A DNA stretch of 64,000 bases, taken from assembly GCA_016712315.1 (NCBI GenBank), contig JADJRG010000013.1, positions 1,247,501 to 1,311,500 on the forward strand, given 5' to 3'. The notes beneath the pieces were generated by a model. The model worked only from the letters and a program-made list of their open reading frames with translations. It did not search any database and was not told the origin of the DNA. Source of the stretch: Nannocystis sp. (GTDB lineage Bacteria; Myxococcota_A; Polyangia; Nannocystales; Nannocystaceae). Positions 8,327 through 16,779 of this stretch are shown in pieces. Each line of letters starts with the position of its first letter. The stretch's first letter is position 1. Both the position numbers and the translations under genes were made by a program.

Positions 8327-8359
8327 GGCTCGAATTTGGGCTTTGAACCCCTTAAGCGC
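8327..8359 (+). repeat. 33-bp IS91-unit terminal sequence, copy 1
   Basis: Starts GGCTCGAATTTGGGCTT and ends TTGAACCCCTTAAGCGC. Near-identical copies are at 13260-13292, 14459-14491 (reverse) and 22903-22934. The internal GAAC matches the tetranucleotide targeted by IS91 elements, but I have not proved the exact boundary. Confidence 0.7.
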
Positions 8360-8549
8360 TACGATTTGCCGCGCTGGATCGCCCATCTGCGGATGTCGAA
8401 CCGCAAGCACCATCCACACACAAAGTCAAGTTAGCACAAGGTCTAATTGTATCGCTCAGTCATTCGAGTAGGTTGCGTCGCATTGCGAACACTTACCGGC
8501 GTCCGCGCATAAACGCGCTCCCGGCTCGAATTCGCAACTCGGAGCTCCC

Positions 8550-10298
8550 ATGACCAAGCAATTGTCCCACCCCATCCCCTCCAGTGTCCGAATCGCAGTC
8601 CTGAAGTTCAGCCTGCCATTCACCGCCCTCGCCCTCTCGGCCTGCCAGGTCGACCCTGATGAGGCGACAACCGGCGGTTTCAGCTCGATTCAGCTTCGCA
8701 GCGCGCCGGTCTCGGAGTGCATCACGATCTCCGGTGCGGACCTCGACGATGCGATGATCTCCAATCCGCCCAAGCACCAGAATTTCGGTGATCACCCCCT
8801 CCTCCGGGTCGGTGGTAAAGATGAGTCGCTGCTGCGCTTCGATCTGTCGGCGATCCCGGCCGAGGCGGCGATCGACAGCGCGACCTTGCAGCTCTACGTC
8901 AACGGCGCCGCCGGGCAAAACCCGATCAACGTGCACCGAGCGACCGCCGCGTGGTCCGAGTCTACGGTCAGCTTCCAGAGCTTCAATCAGCAGTTCGCCC
9001 CGGGGGTCGAGGGCGTGATCATGCCCAACAGCCCCAACGCGCTCAAGTCGGTCACCCTCACGGGCCTGGTCAGCGCCTGGTTCACGGGTGAGCTGCCCAA
9101 CCATGGCGTGCTGCTCGAGACCGCGGGCAACAAGAAGACGATCTTCGTCAGCAACGACGGCGGGTCCGAGGAGTATCGGCCCGCGCTCGAGGTCTGTTTC
9201 ACGCTGCCGGTCGAGGACGCGTGCGATCCCGATCCCTGCCAAAACGGCGGGAGCTGTGCAAACATCGAGGACGGCTACGAGTGCGCCTGTCCGGCCGGCT
9301 ACGGCGGCACCGACTGCGAGATCGACGTCGACGAGTGCTCGGGAGAGCCCTGCCAGAACGGGGGCGTGTGCTCCGACGGCGTGAACGACTACAGCTGCTC
9401 GTGCGCGGCCGGCTGGACCGGGGACAATTGCGAGATCGACATCGACGAGTGCGAGAACGCGCCTTGCCTCAACGGCGTGTGCACCGATGGACTCGCGGAA
9501 TACACCTGCACCTGCGACGCAGGCTTTGGCGGGGACAATTGCGAGATCGACATCGACGAGTGCGCCGGCGATCCTTGCCAAAACGAGGGCGAGTGCACCG
9601 ACGGCTCGAACAGCTACACCTGCGAGTGCTCGGTCGGGTTCAGCGGGGCCAACTGCGAGCTGAACATCGACGATTGCGTGGGCAACTCCTGCGAGAACGC
9701 CTCGACCTGCGTCGACGGGATCGCCGACTACACCTGCGCGTGCCTGCCGGGCTTTGGCGGTGAATCGTGCGAGATCAACATCGACGAGTGCGAGACGGCG
9801 CCCTGCCTCAATGATGGAGTCTGCAGTGATGGCGTGAACGGCTACAGCTGCGCGTGCCCGGCCGGCTGGACCGGGACCAACTGCGAGATCGACATCGACG
9901 AGTGCGAGTCGAATCCCTGCTCCAATGGCACGTGTACCGACTTGATCAACGCGTACCAGTGCGAGTGCAATGAGGGCTGGACCGGCACCAACTGCGACGA
10001 GCCGGAAGTCGCGATCTGCCCGTGCAGCGAGATGCCGGTCTGGATCGAGGCCCTCCAGGCCCCGCCGATCTTCTGCACCGACGATGGCGATAGTGTCATC
10101 GGCTACACCTCCCGCGCCGTCGGCCCCCACCTCCACACGCTACGCGTCTTCTCCAGCAGCGCGGACGGGGATCTCTGGGAGGAACCGACGTGTGGCTGGG
10201 ATATCCTCTCCATCGGTGAGGAGGGCGCTTTGGCGATCACCCCGGCCGAGCACGACGCCTGCACTGCGGTGATCAAGGGCCGGTGGGACTGCAACTAG
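8550..10298 (+). CDS. EGF-repeat lipoprotein with DNRLRE-type domain
   Basis: This 582-residue protein starts at an ATG with GGAG 5-6 bases upstream. The signal peptide ends in a lipobox (ALSAC, Cys32). Residues about 50-217 resemble a DNRLRE/CBM-type beta-sandwich ('ESLLRFDLSAIPAEAAIDSA', 'TLQLYV', 'WSESTVSFQSF'). Seven tandem calcium-binding EGF-like repeats (about 222-484) each begin like 'DIDECENAPCLNGVC' and end 'GFGGDNCEI'. The Asp/Asn-hydroxylation consensus Cx[DN]x4[FY]xCxC fits several repeats, for example 'CSDGVNDYSCSC'. A further Cys-containing domain follows. It is probably an outer-surface adhesion protein that binds calcium. Truncated IS91 units lie on both sides of this gene and its regulator-like neighbour. 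Confidence 0.85.
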   Translation: MTKQLSHPIPSSVRIAVLKFSLPFTALALSACQVDPDEATTGGFSSIQLRSAPVSECITISGADLDDAMISNPPKHQNFGDHPLLRVGGKDESLLRFDLSAIPAEAAIDSATLQLYVNGAAGQNPINVHRATAAWSESTVSFQSFNQQFAPGVEGVIMPNSPNALKSVTLTGLVSAWFTGELPNHGVLLETAGNKKTIFVSNDGGSEEYRPALEVCFTLPVEDACDPDPCQNGGSCANIEDGYECACPAGYGGTDCEIDVDECSGEPCQNGGVCSDGVNDYSCSCAAGWTGDNCEIDIDECENAPCLNGVCTDGLAEYTCTCDAGFGGDNCEIDIDECAGDPCQNEGECTDGSNSYTCECSVGFSGANCELNIDDCVGNSCENASTCVDGIADYTCACLPGFGGESCEINIDECETAPCLNDGVCSDGVNGYSCACPAGWTGTNCEIDIDECESNPCSNGTCTDLINAYQCECNEGWTGTNCDEPEVAICPCSEMPVWIEALQAPPIFCTDDGDSVIGYTSRAVGPHLHTLRVFSSSADGDLWEEPTCGWDILSIGEEGALAITPAEHDACTAVIKGRWDCN

Positions 10299-10339
10299 CC
10301 CCCAAGCCACGCAATCGCTCCATGCCCGCTGAGCATGCC

Positions 10340-10353
10340 GCCGCCAAGGCGGC
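10340..10353. terminator. Possible bidirectional hairpin between convergent genes
   Basis: GCCGCC-AA-GGCGGC forms a 6-bp all-GC stem with a 2-base loop between the stops of the EGF gene (10298) and the convergent regulator (10358). There is no T-run, so the terminator call is weak. Confidence 0.3.
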
Positions 10354-10357
10354 CCGC

Positions 10358-11956
10358 TCACGGGCGGGGAGGGACATCCAGCGCGGGGGATTGGGGCTCC
10401 GACCGGAGTACGTGAAGCAGCTCGACGGCCGAGCCGACGCCGAGCTTGGCCATCCCTCGGGCACGATGAACCTTGACGGTGGCCTCGCTGATCCCCAGCT
10501 CGGCGGCGACCTGCTTGTTGAGCAGCCCGCGAGCGACACGCTCGCACACCTCGAGCTCGCGGGGCGAGAGCGAAGCCATGCGAGCGCTCCATTGCGCGCG
10601 CTCGGCGGCCACGCGGCGCTGTGCGGCGTCGCGGCCGAGCGCCGTCTCGACGGCGCCGAGCAGCTCGGCCGACTCGAACGAACAACTCAGCACATCGTGC
10701 GCGCCCAGCTTCATCGCCGCGATCGCGATCGCGACGTCGGGGGTCGCGAGACACACGCGCGGCAACCTCGGGGCTTGCTCGGCGACCAGCGCATGATCGG
10801 CGAGCGAAAGATCGAGGACCACGCAGCCGGCCCGCATCGAGTGATCCCCACGCACGAACGCCCTGGCCGAGTCGAACAGCTCGACGCCGTGACCAGCCGC
10901 GCGCAGCCAAGCATGCAGGTTCGCGCAGCGCCTTGGTTCGTCGCAGATCACGAACACCGTCGGGACCTCCGGCGATCGCACGTACGCGTGGCCCTGGCGC
11001 GCTCGTCGCCAGGTCTCCTCGGGGTGCTCACCGAACGCGAGGAAGTACTCGGCGACGAAGCGCTCGGGCTGCAGAAACCCGGCTACGTACACGGCCCGCG
11101 TCGGCGTGAGCGTGGGATCCGAGAGCAGCGCCTCGCGGGCGTGCTCGAGCCTCGAGCTGCGGATGAACGCGGACAGTGTGGTGCCGCGCTGGGTCTTGAA
11201 GGTCGCCTCGATCGCCTGCAGGCTGGTCCCGGTCAGTAGCGCGAGCTCGCCGAGCGAGATCGGCCCGCTCGCGTGGGCGCGCACGTACTCCTCCACCTGC
11301 CGCACGAGCTTCGGGTCGGCTTGCTTGGGCGCGCGTGCGAGCAAGTCCGAGAAGTCGTGGGCGTGCCCGACCAGCAGCGCGCGCGCGAGCGTGTCGCACA
11401 AGCTCGCGACCACGACTGGGTGATCGAGCGGCTCGATGCCGCGGGGGACCTCGGCGAGCAAGAACTGGCAGATCCGCCCGATCCCTGCACCTGCTCCATC
11501 CCCGGTCGGCAGTTCGAGCGAGAAGCGAGGCGAGGCCAGCACGGTCGTCCCGGTCAGCAGCTCGAGCTGGCGCCGCAGAAACTCGGGTTGAAAGATGACC
11601 GCCGAGGACTGCAAGTCACCGTCGGATTCCCACTCGGCGCGGGCCCCCGCCGAGTACACCGCCGCCACCCGGTCGCGCGCGATCATGATTTCGTCCCGAC
11701 CGTCGCCCGCTCGCGCTTGGCCGCGCGACTGCAGGCCGATGATCGTGTTGCTAGCCGTGCCGTCCAGCCGCACCCCACCCGAGACGACCGTCGGCATGAC
11801 CATCACCGGACCGAGATCGAGAACGTCCACCCGCCACTCGAAGGCGAATTGGCTGTCGACGAGGTCGAGGCGAAGATCACCAAATACCTGCTGGATAAAT
11901 GCCTGCGCCTGCTCGCGCTCCTGGGTCTCGAGCCGATAGTGGCGACCAGTTCGCAT
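10358..11956 (-). CDS. AraC-type / REC-like / LuxR-type fusion regulator
   Basis: The ATG at 11956 gives 532 residues. Residues 1-205 resemble the AraC_binding_2 sensory region. Residues about 215-320 are an AraC/XylS DNA-binding domain ('ISLGELALLTGTSLQAIEAT', 'FGEHPEETWRRAR'). Residues about 330-440 resemble a FixJ-type receiver ('PTVFVICDEPRRC', phosphoacceptor-like Asp in 'GCVVLDLSL', Thr in 'CLATPD') but the conserved Lys is missing ('LSCSFES'). Residues about 450-520 are a LuxR/FixJ HTH ('LSPRELEVCERVARGL', 'GISEATVKVHRARGMAKL'). Two complete DNA-binding heads in one chain are rare. The lost Lys suggests phosphorylation-independent control. It converges on the EGF lipoprotein gene. Confidence 0.85.
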   Translation of the reverse strand: MRTGRHYRLETQEREQAQAFIQQVFGDLRLDLVDSQFAFEWRVDVLDLGPVMVMPTVVSGGVRLDGTASNTIIGLQSRGQARAGDGRDEIMIARDRVAAVYSAGARAEWESDGDLQSSAVIFQPEFLRRQLELLTGTTVLASPRFSLELPTGDGAGAGIGRICQFLLAEVPRGIEPLDHPVVVASLCDTLARALLVGHAHDFSDLLARAPKQADPKLVRQVEEYVRAHASGPISLGELALLTGTSLQAIEATFKTQRGTTLSAFIRSSRLEHAREALLSDPTLTPTRAVYVAGFLQPERFVAEYFLAFGEHPEETWRRARQGHAYVRSPEVPTVFVICDEPRRCANLHAWLRAAGHGVELFDSARAFVRGDHSMRAGCVVLDLSLADHALVAEQAPRLPRVCLATPDVAIAIAAMKLGAHDVLSCSFESAELLGAVETALGRDAAQRRVAAERAQWSARMASLSPRELEVCERVARGLLNKQVAAELGISEATVKVHRARGMAKLGVGSAVELLHVLRSEPQSPALDVPPRP

Positions 11957-12081
11957 CTCTGCCCCCAAGGGTCGCTGCGGCGGCCAGTTTGGGCCGCCGT
12001 GGAATCACTGCAACTACCCTGACAGAGGGGGGGACAGGTGTCAAGCCGACCTGCGGTTAGGCCAGATGACGCAAGGTTCGG

Positions 12082-13080
12082 GTGGCGCGACGTATGCTCA
12101 GCGCTTCGAACTCCTGGAGAGCGCGACCGAACATACGCCGCGCGGTCAAGCGCGAGCACCAGCTCCCCTCGACAGCGCCGCTCCACGCCGGCGTCGTCGC
12201 CGTGGTCCAGCGCTTCCGCAGCGACCTCGGCCTCTACGTCCACCTCCACTGCCTGGTGACCGACGGCGCCTTCGAGGAGCGCGCGGGCGAGCTCCTCTTC
12301 CGGCCCGCGCCGCCGCCGACCCGCGCGCGGATGCTCGCCGTCCTCACCCGCGTGCGTGAGGCCATCGCCGCCGCCGCCGACGACGACGACGAGCTCGACC
12401 TCGACCCCGCCCTCGCCGCCTGCGTCCAGCGCTCGCTCCGCGGCCCGCACCTCGCCGCGCTCGCGCCCGACGCCGAGCCGCCGCCGCAGACGCTCTCCGC
12501 CCACGGGCTCCACCTCCACGCCGCCACGACGGTCGACGGCCGCGACCGCGGGCGACTGGAGCGTGTCTGCCGCTACCTCCTCCGGCCGCCCTTCGCCCAC
12601 GACGCTGTCGAGGCGACCGCCGACGGCCGGGTGCGGGTCCACTTCAAGGCGCCCTGGCGCAGGGGCGCCGCCTTCGCGGAGATGACGGTCGACACCTTCC
12701 TCAGCCGCCTCTGCGCCCTGGTGCCGCCGCCGCGCTTCCATATGACGCGCTACTACGGCGTCTTCGCCAGCCACCATCGGCTGCGGGCGCGGGTCATCCC
12801 GTCGCCGCCGCAGCCGCCCGCGCCGGGGCAGCTCTCGCTCTGTCTCGCGCCCGGCCTGCCAGAGGGGCACCGCGAGGCGGCCCCGGGCCCACGCAGGATC
12901 GGCTGGGCGAAGCTCCTCGCGCGGGTCTTCGCGGTCGACGTCACGGTCTGCTCGAAGTGCGGCGGCCGGATGAAGATCGTCGAGGTCGTCAGCGACCCGC
13001 AGGCGCTCGCGGAGCTCGTGCACGGCGCTCGCGCGCCGCCGCGCTCCTCTCGCGCGGGGCAGCTTGGGTTGTTCGGGTAG
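12082..13080 (+). pseudogene. 5'-truncated IS91-family transposase, copy 2
   Basis: From codon 18 onward the protein is identical to copy 1 (7137-8147): HUH motif 'YVHLHCLVTD', central 'LDLDPALAACVQRSL' and C-terminal 'VCSKCGGRMKIVEVV'. The front 17 codons are unrelated flank. The N-terminal zinc ribbon is missing, so it is unlikely to be active alone. Confidence 0.85.
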
Positions 13081-13190
13081 GCGCGCGCCGAGGCGTCGCG
13101 GTCGGCTCCGCGCGTCCGCGAGCGGACGAGCTACCGCGAGGCCGCGCTGAAGTGGTAGGCTGGGTCACCAATGCACGGCGGAACGAACCC

Positions 13191-13230
13191 GCCCGGCGCC
13201 AGGCCCGCACGTGCGGCACTTGCGCCGGGC
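13191..13230. other. Nested palindrome near IS91-unit 3' end (oriIS-like), copy 2
   Basis: Same nested palindrome as 8258-8297: 9-bp arms around CCGCACGTGCGG. Confidence 0.6.
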
Positions 13231-13259
13231 CCCCGCATGCTCCCGGATACTCAGGGCCC

Positions 13260-13292
13260 GGCTCGAATTTGGGCTTTGAACCCCTTAAGCGC
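13260..13292 (+). repeat. 33-bp IS91-unit terminal sequence, copy 2
   Basis: Identical to 8327-8359, ending TTGAACCCCTTAAGCGC. Together with the reverse-oriented copy at 14459-14491 it brackets the profilin gene. Confidence 0.7.
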
Positions 13293-13441
13293 GCTCCTCG
13301 AAGGACTTGACGGTCTCAAGAGTCTCCAGATAACATCGGGCGCGCTTCGAGAAGCGGAGCGAGATCTCAGCCCCGCTCGTGATCTACCCCAGGAAGAAAA
13401 CCCAAACCAAAACCCTCAACCCCCAATGCACGGAGAACACA

Positions 13442-13819
13442 ATGTCCTGGCAAGCATACGTCGATAATAACCTCGTTGGTGCTGGTCTGAAGCAAGCCGC
13501 CATCTTCGGCCACAATGGCACCTGCAGGGCCGCCTCAAGTGGATTCAATGTGACTGTGAGTGAGGCCGCTGCCCTCTTCGCTGCCTACACCGATCCCAGC
13601 GGCATTCGTGCCGGCGGCCTCTTCCTTGCCGGCGTCAAGTACTTTACCTTCAGGGCCGATGCTCGCTCCGTCTACGGCAAGAAGGGTTCTGGTGGTGTCG
13701 TCGCTGTCAAGACCCGCCAGGCCATCCTCGTTGGCGTCTATGATGAGAAAACTCAACCTGGCCAAGCTGCCAACATCGTTGAGAAGCTGGCTGACTACTT
13801 GATCGATCAAGGCTACTAA
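13442..13819 (+). CDS. Profilin (eukaryotic-type actin-binding protein)
   Basis: The 125-residue product matches eukaryotic profilin from end to end. It begins 'MSWQAYVDNNLVGAGLKQAA' and carries 'GGLFLAGVKYFTFRADARSV', 'YGKKGSGGVVAVKTRQAILV' and 'GVYDEKTQPGQAANIVEKLA', ending 'DYLIDQGY'. The N- and C-terminal helices hold the aromatic residues (Trp3, Tyr6, the C-terminal Tyr) that form the poly-proline site, and the central strands and third helix form the actin face. In eukaryotes it binds G-actin, poly-Pro and phosphoinositides. There is no signal peptide and no intron. Codon use is less GC-rich than in neighbours. The ATG lies in an A/C-rich leader (AACACAATG) with no clear Shine-Dalgarno, which looks foreign. 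No actin gene is seen in the window. Confidence 0.95.
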   Translation: MSWQAYVDNNLVGAGLKQAAIFGHNGTCRAASSGFNVTVSEAAALFAAYTDPSGIRAGGLFLAGVKYFTFRADARSVYGKKGSGGVVAVKTRQAILVGVYDEKTQPGQAANIVEKLADYLIDQGY

Positions 13820-13992
13820 AGAGTTTAGGGCTCGTTGGCGGTCGCGCGCTTAAGCCCGGCAGGGTCCGCTGCGCGGACCGCCTCCCGCGCGGGACCAACC
13901 GAAGAAGGTTCCGCGTCGCGTACCCGACCGGGTGTTCTGCGCAACCGGGAATTGCCGACCGGCCGGGATCACTCCCGCGTCCCGGGGTCAGA

Positions 13993-14205
13993 CGGTTTCG
14001 CCTGGCCGAGGCCTGGGCGGAGGTCCGGCGCGTGATCGAGTGCAAGGCCCCCTTCGGCCACGCGGCCGAGCCCTGGAAGACCTGGGGCGTGCTCGCCAAG
14101 ATCGAGACCGCGGCCGGCGACGCCGCGGCCGCCGGGTCGGCCCGCGCCCGGGCGCGGGACGCCTTCCTCGCCTACCGCCGCGCCAGCGGCGAGAATCACT
14201 CGCGG
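13993..14205 (+). pseudogene. C-terminal fragment of a TPR protein
   Basis: The frame reads 'LAEAWAEVRRVIECKAPFGH', 'AAEPWKTWGVLAKIETAAGD' and 'ARARDAFLAYRRASGENH'. This looks like the last TPR-like helices of the large tetratricopeptide proteins common in myxobacteria. There is no upstream start or domain, and the right side changes abruptly into an IS21 fragment. Confidence 0.55.
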
Positions 14206-14342
14206 GCCGGACGGCTGTCGAGGCAGAGCTGGCGCGGGACGCCGCCGAGCTTCCACAGCGCGCTCTGGAGGCCGTCGACGAGCGCCTCGTAGCTCTCCGA
14301 GTACGCGACCCTGGCGTCACCGTCGGCGAGGTGCAGCTTCGG
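14205..14342 (-). pseudogene. IS21-family IstA transposase fragment
   Basis: The reverse frame contains 'SESYEALVDGLQSALWKLGG' followed by 'VPRQLCLDS'. This is the conserved IstA stretch in which the enzyme core reads like 'ESFEALSEGLQ.ALW.LGGVP'. Only about 45 codons remain. Confidence 0.65.
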
Positions 14343-14458
14343 CGAGCGCCTCTGCTTCGACGCCCTCGCCGGCGCCGGCGAGACGCCGCTGGTCCTCTGC
14401 GCGGGGTGCCGACGCACACGGGGACTAGCGCCCCGCGCGGGCCGGGCCGGCGACGATC

Positions 14459-14491
14459 GCGCTTAAGAGGTTCAAACCCAGAATTTGGTCC
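14459..14491 (-). repeat. 33-bp IS91-unit terminal sequence, reverse copy
   Basis: Read on the reverse strand it starts GGACCAAATTCTGGGTT and ends TTGAACCTCTTAAGCGC. It differs from 8327-8359 at a handful of positions. No transposase is attached. Confidence 0.65.
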
Positions 14492-14938
14492 GCAGACCGA
14501 CCTCACCCCCACCCGAACGCCCCCAGCCCGCTGATCGGCTGCAATCCCACGAACTCGGGCGTTCTGGCGGGGGTGGCACTTTCTCCGGAAGCCCCGACGT
14601 GTTCCGCCGAGGCTCCCGCCAGGCAAACTCCAGGCAAAATCGAGCGGGGCGATCACGGCCCCCTGAGCGACGTCGAGCACGCGAGCGCGACGATAGCCGT
14701 CCTCCTCGGGGTCGCGACGAGGCCGGCGACGAGCACGGGCGCGCGACGATCCGCCGTCCACCTCGGGTCGCAGACGGCGGCAGGCCGCGCCCCTTCGTCA
14801 TCGAGGGCGTGAGCGCGCCGGGGTGCGACGAGCTTCGCGCGCACGTGGGCGCAGAGCAGGAGCTCGCGATCGCGAGGCGGGGGAGCGCGGCAGTGCATGT
14901 CTTTTGGGGTAGGTTTTAAAAATTACCTTCGGGACAGA
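14492..14938. other. No supportable gene
   Basis: Several overlapping Arg/Pro/Ala-rich frames exist on both strands but none shows a domain. Because this interval lies inward of a reverse-oriented terminal repeat, it may be decayed mobile-element sequence. Confidence 0.4.
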
Positions 14939-15136
14939 TCATGCGTGGAGGTTGGCGGTGTTGTACTCGGCAATCGCGGCGTTCCACTCGTCGATGGCCT
15001 CGGAGGGGAGGTGCTTGGCGTTATCCGCGGTGATCAGGCGGCCGGTCTTCTTAAAGGCGTAGATCAGCGCGGGGTCGATCCCGGCCCTGTGGAGCACTTC
15101 CAGCATCTTGTCTGTGAGCTCCTGCTCGCTCTGCAC
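14939..15136 (-). CDS. Small hypothetical protein
   Basis: This 65-residue acidic-to-neutral protein includes 'MLEVLHRAGIDPALIYAFKK' and 'SEAIDEWNAAIAEYN'. The composition and helix pattern look natural. I recall similar tails in phage/ICE proteins but cannot name a family. The start at 15136 falls exactly where a helicase fragment begins on the other strand, so the true N-terminus may have been lost at that junction. Confidence 0.5.
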   Translation of the reverse strand: MQSEQELTDKMLEVLHRAGIDPALIYAFKKTGRLITADNAKHLPSEAIDEWNAAIAEYNTANLHA

Positions 15137-15137
15137 G

Positions 15138-16697
15138 CTCCCCGACTACCGCGTCGCGGTCATCGGCTCCAAGCGCAAGATCATCGGCCGCGGCGCGCGC
15201 AAAGGCCTCATCACCTCAGAGCCCGAGTCGCCCGAAGAGCGCGCCCGGAAGTGGATCGCCCTTCAGACTGGTCAGCTCGACGTCGTCATCCTCACCTACG
15301 AGGCCCTCGCCCGCACCAAGGTCAACACCAAGCCCGTGATGGCCTACATCAAGCAGGTCGAGGCCATTGAGCGCACGCTGACGCTTCGCCGCCGCAGACT
15401 CGAGGAGCAAGACAAGACCCGGGGCGGTCGTGACAAGATGACCGACCGCCAGCGCGCCTTGCTCGAGCACGGCACAAGGGCGTGGGTCGAAGAGATCCTC
15501 GCCCTCCCGGACGGCTGGGAGTACGACCCCGGCGTCGCCTGGGACGAGATCGGCATCGACATGCTCGTCGTCGATGAGGCCGCCTCGTTCAAAAACCTCT
15601 ACCTCCCCCAGCCGCGCGAGGACGGCGGCATCCCGAAGTTCATGGGAGGGAGCGGCGACGGATCGAACCGCGCGTGGCAGCTCGACTTCCGCGCCGCCAT
15701 GGTCCGTCGTCAAACCGGCGGCGCTGGGGTCGTCCTGCTCACTGCAACCCCCGCCAAGAATTCGCCGCTCGAGCTCTACAACCTGATCCAGTTCATCGAC
15801 CCCACCGCCTTCTACAGCGCCGGGATCTACGACCCCGAGCAGTTCATCGATCGCTTCATCAAGATCGAGCTGCGCGACGTCCTCACCAGCGACTTCAAGA
15901 TCGAGTCCGCCAGCGCCGTCACCGGCTTCCGCAACCTGGACGACCTGCGCACCATCATCTTTAGCAAGAGCGAGTTTCGATCCGCCGCCGAGGTCGGCCT
16001 CCAGCTCCCGCGTCCGATCGTCGAGACCGTCACCGTCGCCATGGACGAGCTGCAAGAGGCGAAGTACGACAAGTACGTCCGCGAGATCGAGAGGATCCTC
16101 GCCGAGCCGGCCAAGCCCGACAGCGGCGGCCCCTCCAACGTCATCGTCGGCCTGCTCGCCCGCCTCTCCCTCGTCGCCCTCCACTCCGGCCTCGACGAGG
16201 GGTACAACTTAAAGAACGCGCTCGATGGCGGCGTCGCCACGCGCAACGTCTACGACCCGCGGACGGGCGAGGTCGATGACGACGAGACCATGAGTGTGGC
16301 GAGCACCATCAGCGACGACGCTGCCGCCACCGAAGCCGACCCGCTGGAGGCGCCCGCGACGCCCGTTATCATCGCCCCCGAAGCCCCCGCTGCCGACCCA
16401 CCGGAGGCGCCCGCCGCCCCCGCCAGAGGCTACAGCTCAACCCGGCCGCCCGTGGCCACGGCCGCAGGAAATCTCTCGGCGACGCCGACTGCACCCTCCA
16501 GCCCCGCTGCGCCTACTTCCGCGGCGGAGGAGCGCATGACACTCTTGGAGGCCGCGGTACGCGAGGGACTCGAAGAGATACAACTCCTCCGGGACACTCT
16601 GCGTGCGGCACTCGTCGCCGCCGCCGCTCCGACAAATGATCCTCGACCGCAGAATGTCAGCGAGCCGCCGCTCGCCCCGATCACGCCGCAGGGGTAA
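15138..16697 (+). pseudogene. SNF2/DEAD-type helicase fragment (phage/ICE type)
   Basis: The frame enters within a helicase domain ('LPDYRVAVIGSKRKIIGRG'). Motif II is 'DMLVVDEAASFKNLYLP' and motif III 'GVVLLTATPAKNSPLELYNL'. This arrangement is typical of the large methylase/helicase proteins of phages and conjugative elements. Motif I (Walker A) upstream and the second RecA lobe downstream are missing. After about residue 395 the sequence becomes Ala/Pro-rich ('EADPLEAPATP...') and unrelated. It is truncated at both ends and should be inactive. An internal start codon gives a long frame but no complete enzyme. Confidence 0.75.
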
Positions 16698-16779
16698 GAT
16701 CTACGATGGGACGCCGAGCGCGCGAGCGCGCCATGGTGAATCATCCATGCCAGTACGTCAGCGCGCTGGTGATTCCTCC

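Larger units (their letters stand above)
7198..8359 (+). mobile_element. Truncated IS91-type unit, copy 1 (1,162-bp repeat)
   Basis: This block equals 12131-13292 base for base as far as I could compare (offset 4933), while both flanks differ. It begins inside the transposase gene at ACATACG and ends CTTAAGCGC. Near its end lies a nested palindrome (8258-8297). It behaves as a discrete mobile unit despite lacking the transposase N-terminus. Confidence 0.85.
12131..13292 (+). mobile_element. Truncated IS91-type unit, copy 2 (1,162-bp repeat)
   Basis: Identical to 7198-8359 with unrelated flanks on both sides. Its right end lies 149 bases before the profilin start codon. Confidence 0.85.

Noticed and set aside
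8493..10136. A 547-codon open frame on the minus strand opposite the EGF gene
   Set aside because: It is an antisense shadow of the EGF repeats: its repetitive Val/Asp/Ala pattern follows the Cys-rich repeats and no domain is present.
11803..13023. Long minus-strand frames opposite both IS91 copies (also 7017-8090)
   Set aside because: They occur identically wherever the transposase DNA occurs and have an Arg/Glu/Val composition typical of high-GC antisense frames.
13293..13441. Intron or upstream exon for the profilin
   Set aside because: The profilin frame is complete from Met to stop and needs no splicing; the upstream DNA has no profilin-like coding.
14459..14491. tRNA T-arm-like sequence (GGTTCAAACCC)
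   Set aside because: No acceptor or anticodon stems can be drawn around it, and the same sequence recurs as an IS91-unit end.
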